A stretch of DNA of 64,000 bases, from assembly GCA_900545715.1 (NCBI GenBank), contig URAJ01000003.1:58649-122648 (forward strand), given 5' to 3'. The stretch is from an uncultured Opitutales bacterium (GTDB lineage: Bacteria > Verrucomicrobiota > Verrucomicrobiia > Opitutales > Intestinicryptomonadaceae). How positions within the stretch are numbered: the first letter of the stretch is position 1; each line of letters starts with the position of its first letter. Of the stretch, positions 18,251 through 27,303 are shown piece after piece. The notes beneath the pieces are model-generated. The model was not told where the DNA came from. It made no database searches and was given only the letters and a program-made list of their open reading frames with translations. Position numbers and translations under genes: made by a program.

Positions 18251-19987
18251 TCACGCGAATATGTCGGGTCTTATGGCGCGGATTCTTCCGGCGGATTCGC
18301 ATAGTCCGCCAACCGCCGCGCGCTCAAGCCATATATTTTCGTACCTCGACACTATTATCTTTAAATCTCTCTGCTGGGAATCCGTCTCGGTAGAAAAGTC
18401 TCCGCGGGCTTTGCGCATTGCCCATTTTATCATCTCAACCCCCAACGAAAGCTCGGTTTTGCAAAGCTCGCCGTCGCGGCACGCGGGCGACGAACTCTCG
18501 GATAGCGCCAAGGCGAAGTCCGCAGCTCCCTCTATCGCGGAGAAATCGTAGCCGCATTCAGCCGAAAGTTTTTTTGCGTCTTCGGGCGCCGCAAAAAATA
18601 TTTTGTGGTAAAAGCAAAAAAGCTTCATCACGGGATCCGCCCGCCCGAGCATGCACAGCGCCCTCGAAAAATTGCCTGTGCCGTCGATAAACACAAATCT
18701 GTCGAGCGCCTCGCATACAGTCTCCGCCGACGGACAGCTTCCCCAAGATGCCGCGCCTCCGAGCACCAATGCGGGGTACATCGCGCACCACGGCTGGTGG
18801 TTTCCGCCGTCGCCCCACTGGGTGAGAATCATTCCCTCGGCGCCGTGCCTCTTGGCGCAATCGCACGCGGTTTTTATGTTTTCATAAGCGCAGTCCCACC
18901 GCGAGCCGAAGGAGTTCCATGTGCTCGTTCCGGGGGCGACGAGATATTTTCGCCCCAAGCTCTCCATGTATGAGCACTGCTGCCCGTAAGGGTGGTCGAG
19001 GTAATACCCCCATAGGATTGGCGTCATATCCTCGGGAAGCTGTTCTGAATATTTCGGGCTTTGCATGAGCACGTCCGCCCAAAAGCAGACCTTTTTGCCG
19101 TACTTTGCAGCCCTCTCCCTGAGCCCGAGAATATGGCGTATGTAAATGCCGTATTTTCCGCCTTCGGCTTCGCACTGCGCCTTGCTGCGCCCCATGCCAA
19201 GCTCCCACGGTTCGTCTCCGCCAATATTAAAGTTTTCGCTCTCAAAATTTGGCAAAAACTGGGCGTAGAGAGAATCCATAAAGTCGAGCGCATTTACGTC
19301 CGGATAGAGTGTCGTGGGATATTTGCGGACAGTGCCGAGCGGATCCACAAACGGCGCCTTGCTCTCCGCAAGATGCGCGTATTTCGGATACCTAAGCCAC
19401 CTTTCCATGTGTCCGAGCCCGTTCATGTTCGGGACGAGCTCTATACCCGCGCTTGCGCATATTTCGCCGAGCTTGCGCACAGCCGCCGCCGTCAGCGGGG
19501 ACGCGTCTGCCCATACGAGCTCGTGCCCCTCAAACGCGAAAGTGTGCTCCGTATAAAGTTCGAGCCTGTTGTATTTAAATAGCGCGAGCATATCCACAAG
19601 CTTTGCAAGCTCGCCAAGCTTTGGCACTTTGCACCTACTTATGTCTAGCATAAACCCGCGCACTTCCAAGTCCGGAGCATCGGATATCTCCACAAACCTA
19701 AACCCTCTTTTGTCGGACTGCATTCCGATTTGCCTGAGGGTTTGAAGCGCGAGCCTCGCGCCTTTTTCGGAGCCTGCCCTTACGCTTATTCCGCTTTCAG
19801 AGACCGATATTTCATAGTTCTGCGCGGGCATTCCGCCGGGGTATTCTATGGTTAGGAAGTCTCCAACAGGCAGTCCCGCGGAGTCTATCCTAAACTCAGC
19901 CTTTTCCCACGGCAAAAAGCCGCCGCCCCATTTGACAGACTTTGGGGCAGGCAGCAAAATCGGAACGCTTTCGGAGAAGTCCGGCAT
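18251..19987 (-). CDS. Cytoplasmic GH20 family hexosaminidase-like protein
   Basis: 578 residues without a signal peptide. An N-terminal GH20b-like domain (about 1-105) leads into a GH20 barrel. The catalytic Asp-Glu pair is at 258-259 in FNIGGDEPW; the usual His of HxGGDE is replaced by Asn. Other landmarks are RGFMLDISRCKVP and ELVPNMNGLGHMERW. Enzymes of this family release terminal beta-N-acetylhexosamine or related sugars using substrate assistance. Lack of export and the tight fit between DUF1015 (5 bases upstream) and a LysE exporter (4 bases downstream) suggest work on an imported or recycled sugar. The exact substrate is not certain. Confidence 0.82.
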   Translation of the reverse strand: MPDFSESVPILLPAPKSVKWGGGFLPWEKAEFRIDSAGLPVGDFLTIEYPGGMPAQNYEISVSESGISVRAGSEKGARLALQTLRQIGMQSDKRGFRFVEISDAPDLEVRGFMLDISRCKVPKLGELAKLVDMLALFKYNRLELYTEHTFAFEGHELVWADASPLTAAAVRKLGEICASAGIELVPNMNGLGHMERWLRYPKYAHLAESKAPFVDPLGTVRKYPTTLYPDVNALDFMDSLYAQFLPNFESENFNIGGDEPWELGMGRSKAQCEAEGGKYGIYIRHILGLRERAAKYGKKVCFWADVLMQSPKYSEQLPEDMTPILWGYYLDHPYGQQCSYMESLGRKYLVAPGTSTWNSFGSRWDCAYENIKTACDCAKRHGAEGMILTQWGDGGNHQPWCAMYPALVLGGAASWGSCPSAETVCEALDRFVFIDGTGNFSRALCMLGRADPVMKLFCFYHKIFFAAPEDAKKLSAECGYDFSAIEGAADFALALSESSSPACRDGELCKTELSLGVEMIKWAMRKARGDFSTETDSQQRDLKIIVSRYENIWLERAAVGGLCESAGRIRAIRPDIFA

Positions 19988-19992
19988 CTGAG

Positions 19993-21219
19993 TTAGAAGG
20001 TGTGCACGAACAGCCCAGAGCGCAGTTTCGGCTCAAACCAAGTGCTTTTTGGGGGCATTATTTCGCCCGCATCGGCAATGTCCATGAGCTGCGCAACCGT
20101 CGTTGGATACATCGAAAACGCCACGGCGAACTTTCCGGAGTCCACGAGTTTTTCAAGCTCGCCGGTTCCCCTTATGCCGCCGACAAAATCTATCCTTTCG
20201 TCCGTGCGCGGATCGCCTATTTTTAGAATCGGCGACAGCACCCTGTCCTGCAAAAGCGACACGTCGAGTCCTTCGACAGCGCCGAGTGACGACGTATTTT
20301 CAAATTTCAGCGTGTACCATTTTTTGCCGAGGTACATATCCACAAAATTTGGGGCCGGCGGGGATTTCTCGCTGCTCTGGGTGACGGTGCACACCTTGGA
20401 GAGTTTCTCGAGGAACTCGGATTCGTCCATTCCTGCCAAATCGCGCACTACGCGGTTGTAGGGCAGAATTTTCAGCTGGCCGGCGGGGAATACAACGGAC
20501 AAAAACCAGTTGTAGTCCTCGTCTCCGGTATGGTTTGGGTTTTCGGCCTTTAAATCGCGCGCGCAGCGGGCATTGCTCGCGCTGCGGTGGTGCCCGTCGG
20601 CGACGTATGCGCACGGGATTTTATCGAAGATCTCCTTTATTTTTGCGAGCTTTTCGGGGTCGGATATTTTCCAGCCCGTATGGCGGATGCCGTCGCTTGC
20701 GACAAAGTCGAATATGGCGTCGGCGTCGTCCTTTTCGGCGATTATCTTGTCGAGGGCAGTGCCGTCCTTAACTGTCAAAAATACAGGGCCCGTATTGGCG
20801 CGCAGGGTTTTGGTCAGGCGGTAGCGGTCGTTCTCCTTGGCGGCGCGGGTTTTTTCGTGCTTTTTTATAACGTCGGAATCGTAGTCCTCGGCGGAGAAGG
20901 TCGCGACGAGCCCCGTCTGGGAGTGCCCGCCCATTTCCTGCCTGTAAAGATACATGCAGTTTTCCGGTTCGCGGACGAGGTCGCCATTTGCTATCAAGCG
21001 CTCGAAGTTTTCTTTTGCATGTGCATAGACGGCGTCGGAGTACGGATCCGTGCCCTCGGGCAGCTCTATTTCAGAGCGAACAACCCTCATAAAGCTGAGC
21101 GGCCGTCCCTCGGCCTGCTCGCATGCCTGTTGATAGTTCACCACATCGTAGGGAAGGCTTGCTATGGCTTCCGCTTTGCCTTTGGCCGGGGTGAGTCCCT
21201 TGAAACTTCTTATTTTCAT
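19993..21219 (-). CDS. DUF1015 family protein
   Basis: The ATG at 21219 (MKIRSFKGLTPAKG) is preferred over a TTG 39 bases upstream because the family starts with this 'I..F.(G/A)..P' motif. Characteristic blocks are SLPYDVVN, then LYRQEMGGHSQTGLVA, HEKTRAAKENDR and the histidine-rich YVADGHHRSASN. The function of DUF1015 is not established; it is often found next to serine or aminotransferase genes. It is the first gene of the unit with the GH20 and LysE genes and is divergent from the AsmA-like gene. Confidence 0.88.
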   Translation of the reverse strand: MKIRSFKGLTPAKGKAEAIASLPYDVVNYQQACEQAEGRPLSFMRVVRSEIELPEGTDPYSDAVYAHAKENFERLIANGDLVREPENCMYLYRQEMGGHSQTGLVATFSAEDYDSDVIKKHEKTRAAKENDRYRLTKTLRANTGPVFLTVKDGTALDKIIAEKDDADAIFDFVASDGIRHTGWKISDPEKLAKIKEIFDKIPCAYVADGHHRSASNARCARDLKAENPNHTGDEDYNWFLSVVFPAGQLKILPYNRVVRDLAGMDESEFLEKLSKVCTVTQSSEKSPPAPNFVDMYLGKKWYTLKFENTSSLGAVEGLDVSLLQDRVLSPILKIGDPRTDERIDFVGGIRGTGELEKLVDSGKFAVAFSMYPTTVAQLMDIADAGEIMPPKSTWFEPKLRSGLFVHTF

Positions 21220-21306
21220 ACGGAGGATATTAAATTCACATTTGCGGAGCTTTTTCAAGTTTTGCTTTAAAAATCTTGAAAAGATAATCTAAAACCGCGA
21301 TACTGT

Positions 21307-22164
21307 ATGATTATGAATGGAGAAAAAATTTCTGGAATGTCGGCATGCCGCCGCGGCGGTTGTATATTTTCGCTCGTAAAACTTGCCGTGCTTGCGCTAA
21401 TCATAGTTGCGGTAATAGGCTATTTCGGCATAAGCTATATTGCCGACTACGCGCTAAAAACAATAACTAACGGAACCGGAATAGACGCCGGCGTAAGCTC
21501 CGTATCCATTAGCGTCACAGATCAAAAGTTCGACGTAAAGAACTTCTATATAACCAATCCCCCGGAATATCCGAAGGGAAACGCAATAGAATTTAAGAAC
21601 GCGTTTGTTGACGCCGACATTGGCTTAGGCGACGTCCTCTCTAAAAAGCTCATAAAAGTGGAGGAAGTAAAAATTGAGGGGCTTAAAATATCATACGATA
21701 TGAAAACCCAAAGTGGTCTTGCAAAATTTGTATCGTCGCCCGACAACAACCTAAACGACATCGTAAATCTCCTTGTCGGGACCCAGGAAAAGCAGGAGCA
21801 GGAAAAACAGCAGGCAGTTGAGGAAACTCCGTCTGAGCCCTATAAAATTATCCTCGGCAAACTCGTGTTTTTGGACGGAGACGTCAAGGTCAGCGTAAAC
21901 GGCAAAATAATAAACATAAAGCTGCCAAGCTTCACAGTGGAAAACCTCGACAACAACGGCGAGGGCTTGACCCCGACCCAGCTTACGGTTGAAATAATGG
22001 GCAAACTCGCAAAGCAAGTGACAGTTGAAGTCGCCGCCGAGCTCGCAAAGGAAGGTTTGCAATTAGGCAAAGACGTTGGCAACGACGCCGCCAACGCCAC
22101 GGAAGGAGCCGCAAAAGACCTGAAAAAATCAGTCGAAAGCGCCCTCAAAGATCTCTTTAACTAA
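21307..22164 (+). CDS. AsmA-like membrane-anchored protein
   Basis: 285 residues. After a short basic N-terminus with several cysteines, one hydrophobic helix (about residues 20-45) anchors the protein. The rest reads like the beta-rich AsmA/bridge-like fold: ALKTITNGTGIDAGVSSVSI, then IEGLKISYDM and LGKLVFLDGDVKVSV. The C-terminal 50 residues are a charged alanine-rich amphipathic helix. AsmA-like proteins take part in lipid transport or outer membrane assembly. A closely following terminator indicates a single-gene transcript. The family call is by pattern, so moderate. Confidence 0.6.
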   Translation: MIMNGEKISGMSACRRGGCIFSLVKLAVLALIIVAVIGYFGISYIADYALKTITNGTGIDAGVSSVSISVTDQKFDVKNFYITNPPEYPKGNAIEFKNAFVDADIGLGDVLSKKLIKVEEVKIEGLKISYDMKTQSGLAKFVSSPDNNLNDIVNLLVGTQEKQEQEKQQAVEETPSEPYKIILGKLVFLDGDVKVSVNGKIINIKLPSFTVENLDNNGEGLTPTQLTVEIMGKLAKQVTVEVAAELAKEGLQLGKDVGNDAANATEGAAKDLKKSVESALKDLFN

Positions 22165-22204
22165 GAGCATATCCGCGATTTGACGGACCACTTTATGTTA
22201 AGGC

Positions 22205-22236
22205 AAAAAAACTGCCACCTTTGGCGGTTTTTTTTT
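22205..22236 (+). terminator. Terminator after the AsmA-like gene
   Basis: ACTGCCA (22211-22217) pairs with TGGCGGT (22222-22228, one G-T pair), flanked by an A run before and a T run after. Confidence 0.85.
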
Positions 22237-22273
22237 GATGACAATTAAGGGAATCTTCAAAATAATTTGAAAT

Positions 22274-23056
22274 ATGAGCACGAGTATAGCCCGCTTGAGT
22301 AAAGCCCGCAAGTCCGCCGCGCACACGCCCAAATACGCGGAGCTGTACAACTGGATAACCGGCCTTATAGAGTCGGGGAAACTGTCGGCGGGCGATAGGA
22401 TTCCCTCCGAAAACGAGCTCATAGCAAAGTTCGGCGTAAGCAATACGACAGCCCGCCGCACGCTTTTAGAGCTCAAAAACAGCGGCTGGGTCAGGAAAGT
22501 TAGGGGTAGCGGAACTTTCGTCTCCGAAACGCCCCCCGGCAAGAGGCTCGTCAGGGAGCTCGGCTCTTTCGAGGCAATCCTCGGGAACTTCTCCGAAAAT
22601 CTCGAGCGCGACGGGTACCGTCCGAAAATAAAGGTCGTCGAGAAAAAAATCGTCCGCGGCGGAGTGCATGCAAACATAGGCCATAAAACCTACTCAATAG
22701 ATTCCGACGCCCTAAAAATAAGGTGCCTGCGCTATGCCGACGATATCCTGTTAAAAGACGAGACAAAATATTTTTCCCTGTCTGCATTCCCGGAAGCAGT
22801 GGAAATAAAACCCGCTGAGATTTCCGCGCGCCTGTACTCCAAAAAATCAAAAAATAAAATCGCCGAAGTAGTCCGCGACATTTCCGCCGTAGTCTCCGAT
22901 TCCGCCGACGGCGGGGAACTTTTCGGGCCGGGAGCCATCGCGCTAATCACGCTCGCTGGGGCGGCTCTCTGCAAAAGCGGGGAAGTCGCGGAAATAGAAT
23001 TCTCAAATTACAGGGCCGACAAATACAGATTCTTTGTCGGCGCACAAAATATTTAA
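22274..23056 (+). CDS. GntR family regulator coupled to the GH106 gene
   Basis: A GntR winged helix-turn-helix covers about residues 20-85 (GDRIPSENELIAKFGVSNTTARRTLLEL, then VRGSGTFV). The rest has the size and pattern of a UTRA ligand-binding domain. Only 8 bases separate it from the large GH106 gene, so the two form an operon. The usual role would be repression relieved by a sugar or sugar phosphate released from the polysaccharide. No clear inverted-repeat operator was seen in the short upstream spacer. Confidence 0.88.
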   Translation: MSTSIARLSKARKSAAHTPKYAELYNWITGLIESGKLSAGDRIPSENELIAKFGVSNTTARRTLLELKNSGWVRKVRGSGTFVSETPPGKRLVRELGSFEAILGNFSENLERDGYRPKIKVVEKKIVRGGVHANIGHKTYSIDSDALKIRCLRYADDILLKDETKYFSLSAFPEAVEIKPAEISARLYSKKSKNKIAEVVRDISAVVSDSADGGELFGPGAIALITLAGAALCKSGEVAEIEFSNYRADKYRFFVGAQNI

Positions 23057-23064
23057 TATATAAA

Positions 23065-26000
23065 ATGACTAATAAAATACGCTCAATTATCCTGCTGTCT
23101 GCAACCGCAGTCTTGCAATATGCAGCCTCAGCAGACGGGAATTTTTATAAATACACGAACCACTATCCGGACCGTCCGGAATATTCCCCGACGCCGGAGC
23201 TTTTTAAGACTCCCCCGCCGTCCGCCCGCCCGCAAATTTGGTGGCACTGGGTTAACGGCAACGTCACGCGAGAGGGAATCGACGCCGACTTGAAGGAAAT
23301 GGCAGACAAGGGATATGGAGCCGCGATAATATTTTCGCTCGGCGGGGGAAAAGAGGGGCAAATAAAGTTCAATTCCCCCGAATGGTTCGAGACATTCTCG
23401 TACGTAGTTTCAAAAGCTAAGGAATATGGAATTGAAATAGGCATACACAACTGCGACGGCTGGTCGGAATGCGGAGGGCCGTGGGTTGGAATCGAGGATT
23501 CGATGAAGGCGATGACCTGGGTTCTGAAGCGCTCCGACGGCGGGGAAATCGAGATTGAACAGCCGCCGTCCAAATACAACTTTTACCGCGACATTGCCGT
23601 TATCGCCTATCCTGCGCGCCGCCCCGCCAAGCCCGAGGCCGCCGACAAGATTGCAAAGATAACGCCCGCAAACGACAATTCTTCAGTTGCTCCGGAAAGC
23701 GAAATCCCCGCAATGTTCGACGCAAACCGCGATACCATTTTTAAGATATCCGCAAAAAAACGCGGCTTGGGGTATGGCGCCGTACTGGAATTTTCCGAGC
23801 CTTTCCGCGCCGGAAGCATTTATGTCGAGACAAAAATGGCGTACAGATTCCCGCCCAATATTATAATAGAAACCTCGAACGACGGGAAAAATTTTGAAAA
23901 GGCGGGAGAATTGAAATTTGGAATGTCGCCCGTTGGCAGCGCGAAATTTAAAGAGCGCAGCGCAAAATACTGGAGGCTTTCAAGAGACGACAAAAGCTCC
24001 AACGCCGAACCGAATATGGGAATCATAGAAATGGAGTTAATTCCCGACGGGTCGGTGCCCGCTAACGCCAGCCAAATTCCGCAGCATGCGGTAAAGGCGG
24101 CGCTTATCGAGCATTCAAGAACAGATATACCGCCTACGGGAAAATTTGACGTCAAGAAGGAGTCGATAGTTAAACTCTCGGAAGTAAAAGTAATGGCGAC
24201 GCCGAAACCCGACGCAAACGGCTCTATAAAAATATCGCTGCCCGTGGGGAAATGGGAAGTCGCGCGGCTTGGATACACGACTACCGGTATGAGAGTCCAC
24301 CCGTGCACAAAATACGGCGCCGGCTTTGAAATCGACAAGATGAGCAGCCGCGCCGCCGATATGCACTTCGACTCCTACATCAAAAAAATGCTCGAAGCCT
24401 CAGGCGCCGAAAAGGGCAAGACTTTCAAGTACGTCGAAACCGACTCTTGGGAATGCAAACAGCAGACGTGGACAGAGGGCTTTGAAAAAATGTTTGAAGA
24501 TACAACAGGTTACGACATTTTAAAGTGGTCGCCTGTTTTCTTTGGCGTGTGCGTTGAAGGTGCGGAGAGCTCCGACAACTTTTTGTCGGATTTCAGAAGG
24601 GCCGTATCCGTAGCCATAATGAAAAACTTTTTCGGCAGGCTCGGCGAGCGCATACGCTCCGAATCCATGTCGTACGAGCTCGAGCCCGTGACAAATACGG
24701 CTATATGCGACCCTCTAAACAATTTCAGGCTCGCCGACATTCCCCAGCATGAACAATGGAATCCGATGCGCGACCCCAATGCAGTCGCGCGCGACGGCGC
24801 CGGATATGTCGGCTTTAACGGAGTGGGCGACGAAGCGGTCTCTGCCGGGAGATTTTACGGCAAGAGGCTCGTGACGTGCGAATCTCTAACCGCGTACGTT
24901 GGCAACTGGTCCGACACCCCGCTTTCGATAAAAGGCACTCTCGAAAGGATACTGCGCGGCGGATACAACACGGTAGTATTCCACTCGTACACCCACCAAC
25001 CCGACGAAAGCGTGCCCGGCTGGCAGATAAGCCCTTGGGGCACGCCGATAAACCGCAAGATAACATGGTGGCCGCTGTCAAAACCGTTTTTTAAATATAT
25101 TTCGCGCGTGCAATATATGAACCAAAGCGGGCGAAGCGGAGCCAAAATATTAAATCTATATTCCGACACTATTCCGGCATTTAAAAGGAGCCTATACCTT
25201 CCCGAAAATGTGGAGTACGACATTATAAACGGCGACGGCGCGCGCGAATTTTTAAAGGTGGAAAACGGAAAGCTGCTGAGCCCCGGCTCCATGCGCTACG
25301 ATATGCTCGTGCTGACTCCGGGAAGGTTCATGAAGCTCGAAACCCTCCGCGCAGTAAAGCGACTTGTCGAAGAGGGCGCCTCAGTATGCGGAAGCTCGAT
25401 AGGTAAGTACGAAACACTCACAGGCGGCGACTCCGCCAAAGCCGAGTGGGAAAAGCTAAACACAGAGCTTTTTGCTGGAGGAGAAAAGAAAATTGTGAAA
25501 ATCGGCAAGGGCAAAATCTACGCGAACTATTCCGCGTTTGAAGCCTGCAAGGAGGAAGGCATAGAGTCTCCCGCGCTTTTCTACGACGCCGCGGGCTCCG
25601 TTAAAAAGATTCTTTCGACAAAAAGGCTCCACGCCGACGGAAGCGTATGGTACTGGGTTTTAAACGCCTCCGGGGAAGACAAAACCTTCGAGTGCTCTTT
25701 CGACACCACAGGGAAGTCGGTACGGATATGGAATCCGTACGACGGGACGGAATCTCTCGCGGCGGCGGCCGTTCAAAACGGTTCGCGCACGCTCGTGCCT
25801 CTCAGCCTTCCGAAGCATTCTACTGTATTCGTCGTTTTCAGAAATGATCCGGACGCGCCAAAGCCGTTTGCGGAAGTCAAGATAAACGGTGAAAAAGTAT
25901 TTCCGATTGCCTCCAAGAACGCCGGGACAAGCAATTTTTCAATATTGCTGGAAGCCACACCCTCGCGCAACAGGCCGATAACGGCGCAAAAGCCAGACGG

Positions 26001-27042
26001 ATACCTGCGGACCGACAACGAAAACTTCGCCGTAGCCCCGCGCGGAGAACACCATGCAAGGGGGGCGGAATACGTCGGGACAGGCGTGAGCGTGGGCAAG
26101 AACTCGATAGCAGTATTCGAGCACGGCGACCACCTGATAAATTCAGTGCTCGTTTACAACGGCAATGTCCCCGAGAAATCGAAAATATGCGTATCATATA
26201 AAGACGGGACTCCCACGTTATATCTCAACGGGCGCAAAGTTGCCGAAGGCAAAAAGTCAAAGAGAATTCCCGTGATGCCGAACAGCGCATCTGAAAAATT
26301 CGACGGAACGATAAGTTTTTATAAAACTTGCAATAGGCCTCTGGACGCGGAATCCGCGGAAAAATATTTTATTGAAGGCGAAAGCCAAAAACGCGCGCCA
26401 AACATAATGCTGTCGCGCGACGGAAGAGCCTCCGCGGAATTCTTCGGCGCAGGCGAAATAGAGGCGATTGGAGCCGACGGCAAAAAGAGCGTTTTCTCCG
26501 CAAACGGAAGCTGGAAATCAATAGACGTAAAGCCGCCGTACAAAGTGAAGTTCCAGAGCGGGCGCGGCGCGCCGGAACAGGCAATTTTCAAAAAGCTTGA
26601 ATCGTGGACAAAGTCCGGCGACAAGGGGATTGCGAATTTTTCAGGCATCGCCGAATACTCGGCCGAATTTGAAATCCCCGAAAAAACGCCAGGAGAAAAA
26701 CTCGCGCTAAAATTCGACGACATCAAAGATGTTGCAAGAGTTCTTGTAAACGGAGTTGAAGTCGGCACATTGTGGAAGCCTCCATACGAGCTCGACATAA
26801 CCTCCGCCGCCAAAGAGGGAAAAAATACACTGGCAGTTCAGGTTGCCAACACATGGGTCAACAGATGCCTGTACGACTCTTCTCTGAAAAAGCAGGAGCG
26901 CATAACATCTTCCAACGCGATGCAAACCCACTATCCCGATATTTCAAGCGGCAAGAAAAGCACATGGCCCTACCCCGCGCCCGAATCGGGAATCATCGGG
27001 AAGATTAGGATTGAATCGTCAAAAGTAGCCGAGGCGCGGTAA
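23065..27042 (+). CDS. Secreted giant glycoside hydrolase, GH106 alpha-L-rhamnosidase-like
   Basis: 1325 residues with a signal peptide (about 1-22). The N-terminal block PPPSARPQIWWHWVNGNVT and IDADLKEMADKGYGAAIIF is the signature start of GH106 enzymes, known to remove alpha-L-rhamnose from pectin and related glycans. The catalytic part runs to about residue 900. A LamG-like concanavalin module (about 935-1108: TLYLNGRKVAEG, ISFYKTCNRPL) is inserted before the C-terminal galactose-binding jelly roll (about 1188-1270: VLVNGVEVGTLWKPPYELDIT). It is larger than many family members because of this module. The GntR gene in front probably controls it. Confidence 0.85.
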   Translation: MTNKIRSIILLSATAVLQYAASADGNFYKYTNHYPDRPEYSPTPELFKTPPPSARPQIWWHWVNGNVTREGIDADLKEMADKGYGAAIIFSLGGGKEGQIKFNSPEWFETFSYVVSKAKEYGIEIGIHNCDGWSECGGPWVGIEDSMKAMTWVLKRSDGGEIEIEQPPSKYNFYRDIAVIAYPARRPAKPEAADKIAKITPANDNSSVAPESEIPAMFDANRDTIFKISAKKRGLGYGAVLEFSEPFRAGSIYVETKMAYRFPPNIIIETSNDGKNFEKAGELKFGMSPVGSAKFKERSAKYWRLSRDDKSSNAEPNMGIIEMELIPDGSVPANASQIPQHAVKAALIEHSRTDIPPTGKFDVKKESIVKLSEVKVMATPKPDANGSIKISLPVGKWEVARLGYTTTGMRVHPCTKYGAGFEIDKMSSRAADMHFDSYIKKMLEASGAEKGKTFKYVETDSWECKQQTWTEGFEKMFEDTTGYDILKWSPVFFGVCVEGAESSDNFLSDFRRAVSVAIMKNFFGRLGERIRSESMSYELEPVTNTAICDPLNNFRLADIPQHEQWNPMRDPNAVARDGAGYVGFNGVGDEAVSAGRFYGKRLVTCESLTAYVGNWSDTPLSIKGTLERILRGGYNTVVFHSYTHQPDESVPGWQISPWGTPINRKITWWPLSKPFFKYISRVQYMNQSGRSGAKILNLYSDTIPAFKRSLYLPENVEYDIINGDGAREFLKVENGKLLSPGSMRYDMLVLTPGRFMKLETLRAVKRLVEEGASVCGSSIGKYETLTGGDSAKAEWEKLNTELFAGGEKKIVKIGKGKIYANYSAFEACKEEGIESPALFYDAAGSVKKILSTKRLHADGSVWYWVLNASGEDKTFECSFDTTGKSVRIWNPYDGTESLAAAAVQNGSRTLVPLSLPKHSTVFVVFRNDPDAPKPFAEVKINGEKVFPIASKNAGTSNFSILLEATPSRNRPITAQKPDGYLRTDNENFAVAPRGEHHARGAEYVGTGVSVGKNSIAVFEHGDHLINSVLVYNGNVPEKSKICVSYKDGTPTLYLNGRKVAEGKKSKRIPVMPNSASEKFDGTISFYKTCNRPLDAESAEKYFIEGESQKRAPNIMLSRDGRASAEFFGAGEIEAIGADGKKSVFSANGSWKSIDVKPPYKVKFQSGRGAPEQAIFKKLESWTKSGDKGIANFSGIAEYSAEFEIPEKTPGEKLALKFDDIKDVARVLVNGVEVGTLWKPPYELDITSAAKEGKNTLAVQVANTWVNRCLYDSSLKKQERITSSNAMQTHYPDISSGKKSTWPYPAPESGIIGKIRIESSKVAEAR

Positions 27043-27303
27043 TCCGCGCCAAAGCAAGGCGCGCAGAAAGTGTCCGCCACTTGATTTGCCCATTTTTCCT
27101 ATGCGGAAAACTGGTGCAATATATCGCGCGCGCTTTTTCGCAAAACCGAATATTTATAAAAGCAAGGGCATATCTACAACTGTCAATACGCGAGAAAATA
27201 ATCGGGGAAACATTCATAAGTTGCGCAAGTGCGTCACTTAAAGATTTAATCCACTTACGAAAAAACTTGCTGTGCTTCTACGAATTACTAAACATAAAAA
27301 AAT

